Numbered from the stretch's first letter, positions 1 to 9,476 are shown. The stretch is DNA of 48,518 bases from Alphaproteobacteria bacterium (GCA_017409215.1 JAFQTD010000009.1:1-48518), one strand, 5' to 3'. Notes: generated by a model from the sequence alone, not told the origin. Made by a program: numbers and translations.

Positions 1-2
1 AT

Positions 3-2354
3 GCTGGTGCGGCAGAATGCACATCATGTGCGACGGGTTATACGAACAGCGACGAACATGCTGGCATTGGTTCGTGCAAGATAACCTGTCCAGCTGGGGA
101 ATACGTAGCGGAAGCGGGCAAGGGCTGTGTAAGTGTTGGCAGTGGCTACTATGGCATTGGTGGCACCGTTGGTCAGGACAAGACATTATCACGCAATCAG
201 TGTCCTGATGGTTATCGTGATGGTTCTGCTGCGAAGACAGAGTCTGACTGTATGGGTTCATGCACAGTTGCGTGTTCAGGCAATGCGGTATGTCCGTCTA
301 ACTCAGTGAACTGCACGCATGACAGCAGTGTGGTCAGCACAGGGACACACACATATGGCAATCAGACCTGTAATGCAACGGCTGTTGAGTGTCCAGTAAG
401 TGGCTTTGGTTGTGCTGCTGGCTACAACAAGGTAGGTGACAGTTGTGTTGCTGGTGATATGAACGCAATAAGCTATGATGTAGCTGGTGGTACGATTAAC
501 AGCGGCAAGGTAGAGAGTTGCAACGTAGAGAGTGCGACGATAACACTGCCAAAGGATGTGACCAAGACCGGATATACATTTAACGGCTGGTACAAAAACG
601 GTGTTAAGGTGACCCAGATTGCGACAGGTACATGTACCGGTGCAATCAGCCTGGTTGCCCAGTGGACGGCATGTACACCATGTAATGCTGGCACTGGTGC
701 AAGTTGTGAATTGAGTGTTGTAAACAATCGTTGTGTATACACGACCAAGTGCGCAGACAATTATTACAACGAACAGGGCGCTGGTACACCAACCCCAAGT
801 TGCGAGACATGTGTAAAGAGTTGTTCTGGCAACACGAATGGATTTGTGCTTGGAGAATATAACGTTTGCAGGAACGAAACTTCGGGTCAGTGCTATCGTA
901 ATTGTGTCGTTGGCGACGTGTCGAATGCATATGCGGTAAGTGGCACGATTACAGCAAATGGAAACAACGGTTGTATGGCGACAAGTTGTGTATCCAACAG
1001 TTATCTGTCTGGCGGAAACTGCACCAGCTGTGACAGTGGCTATACTGCGCCAAACAACAATACAGGCGACCAATCCAGTTGCACTAAATCATGTCAGGTT
1101 GCCTGTAGCGGTACTGCGACATGTCCTTCTAATGCGATATGTGAATACAACACTGCGTACATGTCTTCTGGCACACAGGCGCAGGGTGGCAAGTGTTCTG
1201 CAATCGCTGTTGTATGCCCGATAACAAGTTTCCAATGCGAATCTGGTTATACCAAAACGTTGGATGGAAAATCTTGCGTGCGTGCTGATTATAAGATTAC
1301 TTATAATATGGGCGGTGGCCAGAACTATGCAGGCGCACCAACGTCATATACCGCGGGAATTGGCACAACCATAGAGGGCACACCAACCTATGCAGGATAC
1401 GTATTTGAAGGCTGGTGTTTAGACGCAGACAAAACAAACTGTGATGACAAGGTTGTGATTTCTGAAAATGCGGCCAAAGATGTATCTGTTTGGGCAAAAT
1501 GGTCACTGTGTACAAATGGCTACTATTGCAATGGTGTGCAGAATCAGTGTCCTGACACGCACCCATACTCAAACAGTGGTTCAGATACGGTGTCGGATTG
1601 CTATGCCAAGTGCGAACCGATGACAAGTGGGGATTATGTGATTAATTACCCCGCACAAGACACTGTCAATTATCCGGCCAGCTGTGATTACAACACAGAA
1701 GTAACATGCAGACCAGGTTATCAATTGGTAAACGGTAAATGCACCGCCTGTCCGTATGACAAGAATGCAGTGACATATGGCGACGGATGCAAAATCGATA
1801 GCTGTGCATTTGGTTATCATCCAAACGGCAGTGTATGTGATTCTGATATAATCGATTGTGTTGCGCCAAATGGATTGCACGCACAACGTGAATGGGACAA
1901 AACGAAAAAAGCATACGGAATTTGCAAGATTGTCGAATGTGCAGATGATTATCGCCTGGTGGACAACGTATGTTTACCAAATACAGAGGTTTGCACCCTT
2001 GCGAACGGTGTTGGTATACGCGAATGGGACTTTAACAAGAACAAATGGGGTGCGTGTATTGCAACGTCGTGTAATCCTGGCTACACAAATGATCGCAGTA
2101 TGACGAACGAAATCTGGCTACAATGCGGTCGTTGCAACAATGCCTATGGCAAAGACGGGGAACTGGCTGTCAGCAGCTATGTCCGCGAATGCGAGATTGC
2201 AACCTGTATGTACCAAGGCGAACTGTATGCACTTGAAAACAATGAATGTCGCTTAATCTGTGACGAATATTCTGACGAAACGGGTCGCAGATACTGGGAT
2301 TCATCGCGCAAGAAATGTATACACGATTGTGCGCCCGGATTTATAAAGTGGTAA
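3..2354 (+). CDS. Cysteine-rich surface protein with InlB-type repeats, 5' end cut by window
   Basis: The reading frame is open from the first bases, so the ATG at 252 is internal and the gene begins before the window; 783 codons are visible. The protein is dense in cysteine pairs of the kind CxxC and CNPGY/CAAGY, resembling EGF-like or TNFR-like disulfide-rich repeats. Two InlB/Listeria-Bacteroides type repeats are recognisable at about nt 457-670 and 1288-1510, each ending in the GYxFxGW...AQW/AKW pattern. The last ~165 residues closely match the C-terminus of the BspA-like protein at 5370-9476, suggesting a shared C-terminal domain for anchoring or export. An extracellular location is inferred from the cysteines and repeats; the signal peptide would lie outside the window. 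No enzymatic motif is seen. A strong terminator follows. Confidence 0.85.
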   Translation, partial: AGAAECTSCATGYTNSDEHAGIGSCKITCPAGEYVAEAGKGCVSVGSGYYGIGGTVGQDKTLSRNQCPDGYRDGSAAKTESDCMGSCTVACSGNAVCPSNSVNCTHDSSVVSTGTHTYGNQTCNATAVECPVSGFGCAAGYNKVGDSCVAGDMNAISYDVAGGTINSGKVESCNVESATITLPKDVTKTGYTFNGWYKNGVKVTQIATGTCTGAISLVAQWTACTPCNAGTGASCELSVVNNRCVYTTKCADNYYNEQGAGTPTPSCETCVKSCSGNTNGFVLGEYNVCRNETSGQCYRNCVVGDVSNAYAVSGTITANGNNGCMATSCVSNSYLSGGNCTSCDSGYTAPNNNTGDQSSCTKSCQVACSGTATCPSNAICEYNTAYMSSGTQAQGGKCSAIAVVCPITSFQCESGYTKTLDGKSCVRADYKITYNMGGGQNYAGAPTSYTAGIGTTIEGTPTYAGYVFEGWCLDADKTNCDDKVVISENAAKDVSVWAKWSLCTNGYYCNGVQNQCPDTHPYSNSGSDTVSDCYAKCEPMTSGDYVINYPAQDTVNYPASCDYNTEVTCRPGYQLVNGKCTACPYDKNAVTYGDGCKIDSCAFGYHPNGSVCDSDIIDCVAPNGLHAQREWDKTKKAYGICKIVECADDYRLVDNVCLPNTEVCTLANGVGIREWDFNKNKWGACIATSCNPGYTNDRSMTNEIWLQCGRCNNAYGKDGELAVSSYVRECEIATCMYQGELYALENNECRLICDEYSDETGRRYWDSSRKKCIHDCAPGFIKW
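2178..2330 (+). repeat. Near-identical DNA block shared with 9300-9452
   Basis: About 153 nt at the 3' end of this gene match 9300-9452 with only about four mismatches, including at silent codon positions. Flanking parts of the same two genes are much more diverged. This suggests recent gene conversion or duplication of the C-terminal domain. Confidence 0.85.
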
Positions 2355-2360
2355 ACAACC

Positions 2361-2397
2361 GCCCCAAGGATTTAACCTTGGGGCATTTTTTATTTTT
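2361..2397 (+). terminator. Rho-independent terminator
   Basis: A perfect 9-bp stem (GCCCCAAGG / CCTTGGGGC, 2361-2384) is followed by a T-rich tract. It terminates the cysteine-rich gene. Confidence 0.9.
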
Positions 2398-2416
2398 ATA
2401 TCCGAATAAATTATGA

Positions 2417-2432
2417 TATAATACGTGGTATG
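2417..2432 (+). promoter_or_regulatory. -10 box 7 nt before the start codon
   Basis: TATAAT at 2417-2422 lies only 7 nt before the ATG at 2430. Transcription would start at or within a base or two of the start codon, so the mRNA is probably leaderless. No Shine-Dalgarno sequence is present. Confidence 0.55.
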
Positions 2433-2750
2433 AAACAGACAATGATTGCCTTATCAGGCATCGTGTTGGCATTGGCGGGCTGTCAATCCACACAACACCA
2501 AGAATACACAGAATCAAGCATTATCCCAGAATGTGCCGGCACAAACTGTGCGGTTGTGCATTATGCATCACCCAACGGTAATGATTTGGTTTTGGAAACG
2601 GATCATCATATAATTCAGGTGACTGCGCAAACAGATGTTCCATATAAATATTATGTTTGGGCGGGCGACAAAACGACTGCGGATGAACCGGATATGATTG
2701 TCCAAGACGGTCAAACAATGATTCTGGTCGAAGAAGAACAACCAGAATAA
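2430..2750 (+). CDS. Small putative lipoprotein (106 aa)
   Basis: The N-terminus has a lysine, a short hydrophobic stretch and a lipobox ending LAGC (Cys at about residue 18), so the mature protein should be lipidated and membrane-attached. Two further cysteines (ECAGTNC) follow in the mature part. The remainder is acidic and has no motif I recognise. It stands alone between two terminators, with a -10 box almost touching its ATG. The lipoprotein call rests on the signal; function is unknown. Confidence 0.8.
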   Translation: MKQTMIALSGIVLALAGCQSTQHQEYTESSIIPECAGTNCAVVHYASPNGNDLVLETDHHIIQVTAQTDVPYKYYVWAGDKTTADEPDMIVQDGQTMILVEEEQPE

Positions 2751-2754
2751 AAAC

Positions 2755-2782
2755 AAAACCTGCATAAACAGCAGGTTTTTTT
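2755..2782 (+). terminator. Rho-independent terminator
   Basis: A 9-bp stem, AAAACCTGC (2755-2763) with GCAGGTTTT (2771-2779), is followed by more T residues. Confidence 0.9.
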
Positions 2783-2794
2783 CAAAACTTTATA

Positions 2795-2824
2795 TTGCGA
2801 AAAAGTCTATGTATATGATAAAAT
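2795..2824 (+). promoter_or_regulatory. Promoter of structured RNA, copy 1
   Basis: TTGCGA (2795-2800) and TAAAAT (2819-2824) are separated by 18 nt. Predicted transcription start is near 2831, just before the conserved RNA begins. Confidence 0.5.
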
Positions 2825-2830
2825 AAGGAA

Positions 2831-3082
2831 AGAGCCATAAGTAATGGTTCGGGGCTGTCGAAAGCCCAGTTTACTCGATGCAAACATATGCAAAAACATA
2901 ATTGTACGTCGTTTTGATACAGCGTTGGTTTTCTGTGTTTGCATTGTATTTTGTTATCCCTGACGGATTAGTCGGGGGGCTGTGTGCTATACAACAGGGC
3001 ATTGCCCAAAAGCAAACAGAGTCATTAGTAAACTGATTTTCGAACTCCCCGACCGCTTCATGATTTGCATGGCGGTTTTTTG
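2831..3082 (+). ncRNA. Structured RNA of unknown family, copy 1
   Basis: No open frame explains this ~250 nt, but it is homologous in blocks to 39748-39966. Stems seen here: closing pairing 2846-2854 with 3047-3054; hairpin 2852-2856/2863-2867 (GGGCT/AGCCC); 9-bp stem 2878-2886/2936-2944; 7-bp hairpin CCCTGAC/GTCGGGG at 2958-2964/2971-2977; GGGC/GCCC near 2997-3007; AGTCA/TGATT near 3020-3039. It ends in a terminator hairpin (3052-3076) with a T tract. Stem sequences differ from copy 2 while pairing is kept. The GGGG run can join either the closing stem or the 5' hairpin, and ACC (3052-3054) either the closing stem or the terminator, so it could be a switchable leader for the gene at 3119 or a stand-alone sRNA. 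I do not recognise it as RNase P, SRP, 6S or tmRNA. Confidence 0.7.
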
Positions 3083-3118
3083 TTAAAACGTAACGGTATA
3101 AAGGAAAGGGGATGTATA

Positions 3119-4048
3119 ATGAGAATGAATTTAACAGCAAGATTAGTTTGTGTGATTGTATCGTTGCTTTTCTACACACGGGCCAATGCGTCAATTATAT
3201 CGCGTGGCTTCCTAGAAAATACATTAACTGCCTATGAAACCAGCAACGAGATAAATCTAAAATTAGATAACAAGGTAAACATAAATGATTTTGATTTATT
3301 GACGGCTCGCATTGGCAACCTGAAATCAGATTCCATTGCGTATAATTGGTTAAAGATACCATATGAATATCATAAACAATCGGCATTACCCAGCACAGGG
3401 TTAGTCGTTCCTGATACAATTTCCGACAGATTAGATTGGTTGATAAACGGGTCAGAAAACGATGGTGGTCCGCTAGAATATATGTTTAATTTATTACTAC
3501 ATGGTGAATTTAATATAAACAACGCTATTTATGGTAATGATCAAAGTTATCTTGACCCTTATGCCCAGGATTATACACTGGGGATTAATCATTTAACACA
3601 GATGACGTTTGCAATGTATGAATTTCTAGATTCCCTCAATAAAACCCTTCGATTTCCCATTTATGAAGACAGATGTGCACTATGTATTCTGGGAGGGGCA
3701 AACATTGAAGATGATGCAATAATTTTAAACGCATATTATATTACAGATTATCTGGGTGATTTATGGCATATATTATATGGGGCAGTTGATGGAATTCTTT
3801 ATGGCTATTCTTACGATAACAAGTATTTTGATGGTTTGATGGGACTGAATAACAAAATCGGTTCTTTGCCATCAGATTATGATAATGTTGGTGATGCATT
3901 GAATGCAATAAAATCAAACATAGATGCAAAAAATCTGCCCAGCGATTATGATGATGGGCAATATGTATTGACCGCAAAAAAGGTTGGTAATGCAGTTACT
4001 TACACTTGGGTCAGAATGGACACAACAGATGAAGAACAGTCCAAATAG
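3119..4048 (+). CDS. Secreted protein of unknown function (309 aa)
   Basis: The start at 3119 has a purine-rich ribosome site (AGGGG, 7 nt upstream). An earlier in-frame ATG at 3065 lies inside the upstream RNA's terminator and would spoil the signal peptide. The first ~24 residues form a Sec signal peptide (hydrophobic core then ANA-S). The mature protein is rich in Asp, Asn and Tyr, has a single CALC motif mid-protein and two LPSDYD motifs near residues 260-290, and lacks a recognised domain. It follows the structured RNA's terminator by 37 nt, so expression may depend on read-through or regulation there. Export is inferred; function unknown. Confidence 0.75.
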   Translation: MRMNLTARLVCVIVSLLFYTRANASIISRGFLENTLTAYETSNEINLKLDNKVNINDFDLLTARIGNLKSDSIAYNWLKIPYEYHKQSALPSTGLVVPDTISDRLDWLINGSENDGGPLEYMFNLLLHGEFNINNAIYGNDQSYLDPYAQDYTLGINHLTQMTFAMYEFLDSLNKTLRFPIYEDRCALCILGGANIEDDAIILNAYYITDYLGDLWHILYGAVDGILYGYSYDNKYFDGLMGLNNKIGSLPSDYDNVGDALNAIKSNIDAKNLPSDYDDGQYVLTAKKVGNAVTYTWVRMDTTDEEQSK

Positions 4049-4116
4049 GCAGTAAAACCAAATTTACAATGCGTATACGTCGCTCGCACTAATATTATTA
4101 TATAATATAAAAAATA

Positions 4117-5265
4117 CTAAGCATTCATACCTGCGACATAGCCACTGGCCCATGCCCAATGTAAATTAAAACCGCCTAAATCACCTGCGATATCCAAGAC
4201 TTCGCCGGCAAAGAACAGGCCGCTGCACAGTTTTGATTCCATCGTCTTTGATGATACATCGTCTGTATCGATACCACCACGTACAACCTCGGCTGCGCTT
4301 AATCCATGCAAACTAATTTTATCGCCTGGTATAAATATTTTGGTCAGTTTTTGCGCAATCTGTTCAATTTCTTTATTAGAAACATCTGCGATATTTTTTG
4401 TATTTTCACCTATGACTTTCTTTGCGATGCGTTTTGGTAAAATGTTTGACAATACGCTTGCGATACTTTTATTACCGCATTGATTTTTTTGTTTTTTCAA
4501 GTATTCCGACACATTAACATCAGGCAATAAATTCAGATAAAAACCATTATTTAAATCATTCAGACTTGCGCGATATGCCAACGGCCCACCAATACCAAAG
4601 TGTGTCAACAACAATGAATCACGCAAAGTACGTTTTCCGACTGTAATTTCTGCGTCCATTGTGATTCCCGCCAAATCGGCAATTACCCCTGAAATTTTAA
4701 GTGCGCACAGGGCAGGGCGCACAGGTACAATTTTATGTCCAAATTTTTTTGCGATTTTATAACCTGCACCAGACACCCCCGCCGCGCCCCATGAAACACC
4801 ACCCGTTGCAACGATAACAGACGGTGCACAGAAATCATTTATAACAAACATATTGTCTACTTTTTCAATATCTGTTATCTGGGTATCATAATGAACATCT
4901 GCACCCTGCGAATCTTGAATCAGTGCCTGCACAACGGCATCTGCGCCATCTGTGCAAAAGAAACGTCCTGTTGTTTTTTCTTCCAGATTCAGATTGTGTT
5001 TTTTGCACCACTGCAAGACATCGGCGGGGGCGTATCGACTAAGTGCACCACGCACAAAGTCAGGATTTTTTCCAAAATATCTGTCTACGTTGGCATCGGC
5101 ATTTGTAATATTGCAACGTCCACCCCCAGAAATTGCGACCTTGCGTGCAGGCGCGTTTCCCATTTCCAGTATCAATACGCGTTTTCCTGCCCCCAGTGCG
5201 ACACTGGCAGCACTTAGTCCTGCAGCCCCCGCGCCAATGATAATAACGTCATATTTCTTAGTCAT
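4117..5265 (-). CDS. HI0933/YhiN-family FAD-dependent oxidoreductase
   Basis: The 382-residue protein opens with an FAD-binding Rossmann motif (IIIGAGAAGLSAA), followed by the family signature AISGGGRCNITNA and a later ATGGVSWGAAGVSGAGY segment. The C-terminal GEVLDIAGDLGGFNLHWAWASG is characteristic of HI0933-like flavoproteins (YhiN/BaiN/aminoacetone oxidase group). Length fits the family. It should be a cytosolic flavoenzyme; the substrate cannot be read from sequence. The gene is monocistronic, divergent from the BspA-like gene at 5370. No clear ribosome site precedes the ATG. Confidence 0.92.
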   Translation of the reverse strand: MTKKYDVIIIGAGAAGLSAASVALGAGKRVLILEMGNAPARKVAISGGGRCNITNADANVDRYFGKNPDFVRGALSRYAPADVLQWCKKHNLNLEEKTTGRFFCTDGADAVVQALIQDSQGADVHYDTQITDIEKVDNMFVINDFCAPSVIVATGGVSWGAAGVSGAGYKIAKKFGHKIVPVRPALCALKISGVIADLAGITMDAEITVGKRTLRDSLLLTHFGIGGPLAYRASLNDLNNGFYLNLLPDVNVSEYLKKQKNQCGNKSIASVLSNILPKRIAKKVIGENTKNIADVSNKEIEQIAQKLTKIFIPGDKISLHGLSAAEVVRGGIDTDDVSSKTMESKLCSGLFFAGEVLDIAGDLGGFNLHWAWASGYVAGMNA

Positions 5266-5369
5266 ATGACAGATATTAATAGAAATATTCTAATAAGTCT
5301 ATAAAAAGCCTTGATTTAGATATATGAAATTTACTAACATTACAAACGAAGACAAAAAAGGGAGAGACA

Positions 5370-8300
5370 ATGCAACGGTGTAAACTGTTTTGCAGAATTG
5401 TTTTATTATTTTGCGCATGTTTTTTCCGTGCAAGTCTCGGTTTCGCAGACACTGTGGCGCCTGAATTTACCCTGACAACAACATCTGACACAACGGAATT
5501 TAGTTTTTTAATCGGTGCGGCGGGTGATTTTGTTATCGATTGGGGCGATGGTGCGGTTGAAACAATAACAAAAACCGACACAATAGCGGCAGAGTATTCA
5601 CATAACTATACCACCGCTGGCGCATATACGATTGGTATCAGTGGTCAGGCAACTGCGTATAGTACCGATTATTATGGTCACCCATCAATAACTTTTGAAA
5701 GAAGTGGTTCTATTTCGAATATCGCAAAAATTGATGGTTCGCTGGGCGCGATATTTGGCACACTCAGCAGTGGCGAACGAACACAACCTTCCTTTTGTCT
5801 GACTTTTTATTCGGCCCGTAATATGACTGGTTTGATTCCCGAAAATCTGTTTTCTGGTATATATGGCGCACCGGAAAGGGGGATGTTTTCCGGCACCTTT
5901 AATGGTTGTAGCGGTTTAACCGGTTCAATTCCTGAAAATCTGTTCGCTGGCATCTCTGGCGCCCCTGCAATAGATATGTTCTTTGGCACATTTTTTAACT
6001 GCAGTGGTTTAACTGGTTCGATTCCCGAAAACCTGTTTGGCGACATATCTGGCGCCCCGGCTGATGGGATGTTCAGCAGAACCTTCTCTGGGTGCAGTGG
6101 TTTAACTGGGCCGTCTGCGCGTATAAATGGAAAATATCTGTACGATATCTGGGTCGATGAAGAAGGGTATTATTTTGCCGATATATATCAAAACGATACA
6201 AAATTATCTGATTATCCATACATTCCAACATCCTGGGGTGGTTTGGGGGAAAAACCAGAATTTACCTTGACTACAACATCTGACACGCGTTCTTTTAGTC
6301 TTTCAATCAGTGCCGCGGGTGATTTTGTTATCGATTGGGGCGATGGCACAGTCGAAACCATAACAAAAAATAATACAACAGACGCAACATATTCGCATAA
6401 TTACACCACCGCCGGCACACATATCATTAATATCAATGGTCAGGCAACCGCATATAATCCCAGCACAACTATCGCCACAATAAGCTTTTATGCCGGTGCA
6501 AATTATATTGAAAAAATGCAAAATCCGCGTAAAATCGCAACAATTGATGGTTCGCTGGGCGCAATATTTGGCACATTGGCGGACGGTTCGCAACCTCGTT
6601 TTTATTACACATTCCGCGGGGGCGAAAATCTGAAGCAAATACCAGAGGGCCTATTCAATGGGATTACTGGCCAACCAACTTCGGCAATGTTTTTTGGAAC
6701 ATTTGGGTATTGTTCTGGTATCAAGGAAATCCCTGAAAAACTATTCGCAGGCATATATGGCGCACCAACGGCGCAAATATTTACCAGCACCTTCGAAGGA
6801 TGCACATCCCTGACACAAATTCCACAGCGCCTGTTCAGTACTATATCTGGCACGCCGGCATCGGGAATGTTTCGCAGTACATTTTTAGATTGCAGTGGTT
6901 TAACATCAATCCCCGAAAATCTGTTTTCGGGTATATCTGGCGCACCGGCAGAAAATATGTACGCTGGTACGTTCGAAGGTTGTACATCTCTGTCGGGTAA
7001 AATACCAGAAAACTTGTTTGGTGCCATCAAAGGCGCACCAGCACAAAGAATGTACTTCTCGACATTTGCCCGCGATGCAAATTTGTCTGGTGAAATCCCT
7101 GAAAATCTGTTTGGCAATTTATCTGGGGCAACACAGCCTGGAATGTTTTCTGCTGTATTTCGCGGTTGTACATCTTTAAGTGGTTCATCTGCGCGTATAA
7201 ATGGTAAATACCTGTACGATATCTGGCCTGATGCAACAGAAACAGATGTTGGTGGGGCGTATTTGAATGATACGCAACTGGATGATTGGCCATGCATTCC
7301 ACAATCTTGGGGCGGGCCAGGGCACGACTGCACGTTTGATAAATTCCAAATCACCACCACAGATAACACAAATATGTTTGGTGTTGTTCTGGGGGCCGCG
7401 GGTGAATTTGTTATCGACTGGGGCGATGGCAAAATTCAATACATTAACAAGTCTGATACAGGATGGTCAGAATACACACACGACTATTCGGTTTCGGGTC
7501 AATATACGGTAAAAATGACAGGTTCTGCCACCGCATACAGTACATGGTTATCTGCGATATCATTTGTCCCGCGCGAAAATGTATACAGTATGTCAGGGTC
7601 ATTGGCATCTATTTTTGGCACATTGCCAAATGGTACCCAGCCGTTGTTTTCGGGTGCATTTCAGGGCTGTTCAGAACTGATTGAAATTCCAGATAATTTA
7701 TTTTATGGTTTAACTGGCAAACCTGCCGAATGGATGTTTGAAAGCACGTTTTCTGGATGTTCATCGTTAACCGATTTGCCACCGCGCTTATTTGACCATT
7801 TTAATGGTGCATCGCCGGCCCGCAGTATGTTTAGTGGTACTTTTTCTGGCTGTACATCGTTAACGCAAATCCCAGGGGATTTATTTGCAGGAATTTATGG
7901 CCCAACCGCCCAAGAATTATTCCGCAGTACTTTTTCTGGGTGCAGTGGTCTGACAACTGTGCCCGGTGAATTGTTCAGTATGTTGCGTGGCGCCCCATCA
8001 ACATTAATGTTTTATGAAACATTTGGCAACTGCACATCATTAACACAAATACCAGAAAACTTATTTAGTTCAATATCTAATAAACCTGCAACAGGATTAT
8101 TTCAACAGACATTTTCTGGGTGTACGTCACTGACACAAATTCCTGCGGGCCTGTTTGCTAATTTTAGCAGCACCGAACAAAATATGTTCAACGGAACATT
8201 CCAAGGTTGCACATCGTTAACAGAAATCCCAGTGACGTTATTCAAAAACATCAGTGGTAATGCCGCCGATAATTCGTTTGAATCAACATTCTGGGGTGCA

Positions 8301-9476
8301 AAAAACATCGATAAAATTATATCTGTTGGTGGTTCTTATACAAATTGGGTTCCTGCTGATTTTTTCCCAAAACTAGAATCTGGTGCAAATGCGTTCGATA
8401 TGATGTTTACGGAAACAGCACTGGCCCAGGAATGTCCGCGATATTATCGTCGGTCTGATGTGTTCTGGGCACCACAGATTATGCCAAAGGTTGTATGTGT
8501 GCCTGATTTTGACGGTTGCCCAATTGGTGAATATTTTGATACTGATATGGGCGAATGCACCACGTGCGAATCGGGCAATATTTGCCCGGGTGGGGTTGAA
8601 CCACCGGCATCGTGTTCTGTGATAACAAATGGCGAATATCCAATGTCTGATACTGGAAAGTCTGATATTGCAGATTGTTATAAAATGTGCGAATTTACAT
8701 CTGATACATGCAAGGTGACTGCGCATTTAGACAAGGTTTATTATGGCTATCAATGCACCTATGATTGCGAAACCTTATTGGGGGCACCATGCGAAATTGT
8801 CGACAACACGTGTAAAGAGATAAAATGTCCAAACGCGTATGAATATGTTGATTATGAATGCCGCCCATGCCAACGTGAAAATGCGTTATCATTTGCAGAT
8901 ATGCCTGGATGTAATCCTGAAGTGTGCGAATCTGGTTTTCACCCTGGGGCGAATGGCTGTTATGGCGACAGTATACCATGTGTTGCCGCAAACGCAACCC
9001 AGGCGCACCGCCAATGGGACAGTGTACGAAATGTATACGGCTTATGTACGATTATAGAATGCGCAGACGGCTATCATCTTGTGGACAACGTATGTTTACC
9101 AAATACAGGGGCTTGCACCCTTGCGAACGGCATCGGTATGCGCGAATGGGATTTTGACAAGAACGAATGGGGCCCCTGTGTTGCATCATCATGTAATCCT
9201 GGCTATACAAACGATAGCAGTCTGACCGACGAAGTCGGACAAGAATGTGGTCGTTGTTTTAATGCTTATGACGAATACGGGAACCTTGCGGTCAGTACTT
9301 ATGTCCGCGAATGCGAGATTGCAACCTGTATGTACCAAGGCGAACTGTATACACTTGAAAACAATGAATGTCGATTAATCTGTGGCGAATATTCTGACGA
9401 AACGGGTCGCAGATACTGGGATTCATCGCGCAAGAAATGTATACACGAATGTATGCCTGGATTTACAAGGTGGTAA
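5370..9476 (+). CDS. Large BspA-like (DUF285) surface protein with WGDG modules
   Basis: This 1368-residue protein starts with a Sec signal peptide (about residues 1-26, cleaved after GFA) behind a GGGAGA ribosome site. Three units follow, beginning near residues 28, 294 and 653. Each has a ~100-residue beta domain with the signature DFVIDWGDGxVExITK, then a series of BspA-like repeats of about 32 residues (xIPENLFxGISGAPAxxMFxGTFxGCSGLT). The first two units end in a cap containing SSARINGKYLYDIW and WGG. From about residue 1040 it becomes cysteine-rich and its end nearly duplicates the C-terminus of the gene at 3-2354. Extracellular adhesion or display is inferred from BspA relatives. The gene at the right edge shares the same modules. 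Confidence 0.88.
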   Translation: MQRCKLFCRIVLLFCACFFRASLGFADTVAPEFTLTTTSDTTEFSFLIGAAGDFVIDWGDGAVETITKTDTIAAEYSHNYTTAGAYTIGISGQATAYSTDYYGHPSITFERSGSISNIAKIDGSLGAIFGTLSSGERTQPSFCLTFYSARNMTGLIPENLFSGIYGAPERGMFSGTFNGCSGLTGSIPENLFAGISGAPAIDMFFGTFFNCSGLTGSIPENLFGDISGAPADGMFSRTFSGCSGLTGPSARINGKYLYDIWVDEEGYYFADIYQNDTKLSDYPYIPTSWGGLGEKPEFTLTTTSDTRSFSLSISAAGDFVIDWGDGTVETITKNNTTDATYSHNYTTAGTHIININGQATAYNPSTTIATISFYAGANYIEKMQNPRKIATIDGSLGAIFGTLADGSQPRFYYTFRGGENLKQIPEGLFNGITGQPTSAMFFGTFGYCSGIKEIPEKLFAGIYGAPTAQIFTSTFEGCTSLTQIPQRLFSTISGTPASGMFRSTFLDCSGLTSIPENLFSGISGAPAENMYAGTFEGCTSLSGKIPENLFGAIKGAPAQRMYFSTFARDANLSGEIPENLFGNLSGATQPGMFSAVFRGCTSLSGSSARINGKYLYDIWPDATETDVGGAYLNDTQLDDWPCIPQSWGGPGHDCTFDKFQITTTDNTNMFGVVLGAAGEFVIDWGDGKIQYINKSDTGWSEYTHDYSVSGQYTVKMTGSATAYSTWLSAISFVPRENVYSMSGSLASIFGTLPNGTQPLFSGAFQGCSELIEIPDNLFYGLTGKPAEWMFESTFSGCSSLTDLPPRLFDHFNGASPARSMFSGTFSGCTSLTQIPGDLFAGIYGPTAQELFRSTFSGCSGLTTVPGELFSMLRGAPSTLMFYETFGNCTSLTQIPENLFSSISNKPATGLFQQTFSGCTSLTQIPAGLFANFSSTEQNMFNGTFQGCTSLTEIPVTLFKNISGNAADNSFESTFWGAKNIDKIISVGGSYTNWVPADFFPKLESGANAFDMMFTETALAQECPRYYRRSDVFWAPQIMPKVVCVPDFDGCPIGEYFDTDMGECTTCESGNICPGGVEPPASCSVITNGEYPMSDTGKSDIADCYKMCEFTSDTCKVTAHLDKVYYGYQCTYDCETLLGAPCEIVDNTCKEIKCPNAYEYVDYECRPCQRENALSFADMPGCNPEVCESGFHPGANGCYGDSIPCVAANATQAHRQWDSVRNVYGLCTIIECADGYHLVDNVCLPNTGACTLANGIGMREWDFDKNEWGPCVASSCNPGYTNDSSLTDEVGQECGRCFNAYDEYGNLAVSTYVRECEIATCMYQGELYTLENNECRLICGEYSDETGRRYWDSSRKKCIHECMPGFTRW
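9300..9452 (+). repeat. Near-identical DNA block shared with 2178-2330
   Basis: Partner of the block at 2178-2330. It encodes the conserved C-terminal cysteine domain ending in a W near the stop codon. Confidence 0.85.

Noticed and set aside
303..1073. 256-residue antisense frame in the cysteine-rich gene
   Set aside because: Composition follows the opposite coding strand, with no start signal or recognisable protein.
252..2354. A 700-residue gene starting at ATG 252
   Set aside because: The same frame is open and cysteine-rich back to the first bases, so the true start is outside the window.
2871..3194. 107-residue frame antisense to the structured RNA
   Set aside because: No homologous frame exists at copy 2, while RNA pairing is conserved.
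6605..7432. 275-residue frame antisense to the BspA-like gene
   Set aside because: The periodic sequence mirrors the coding repeats; no independent gene signal is present.
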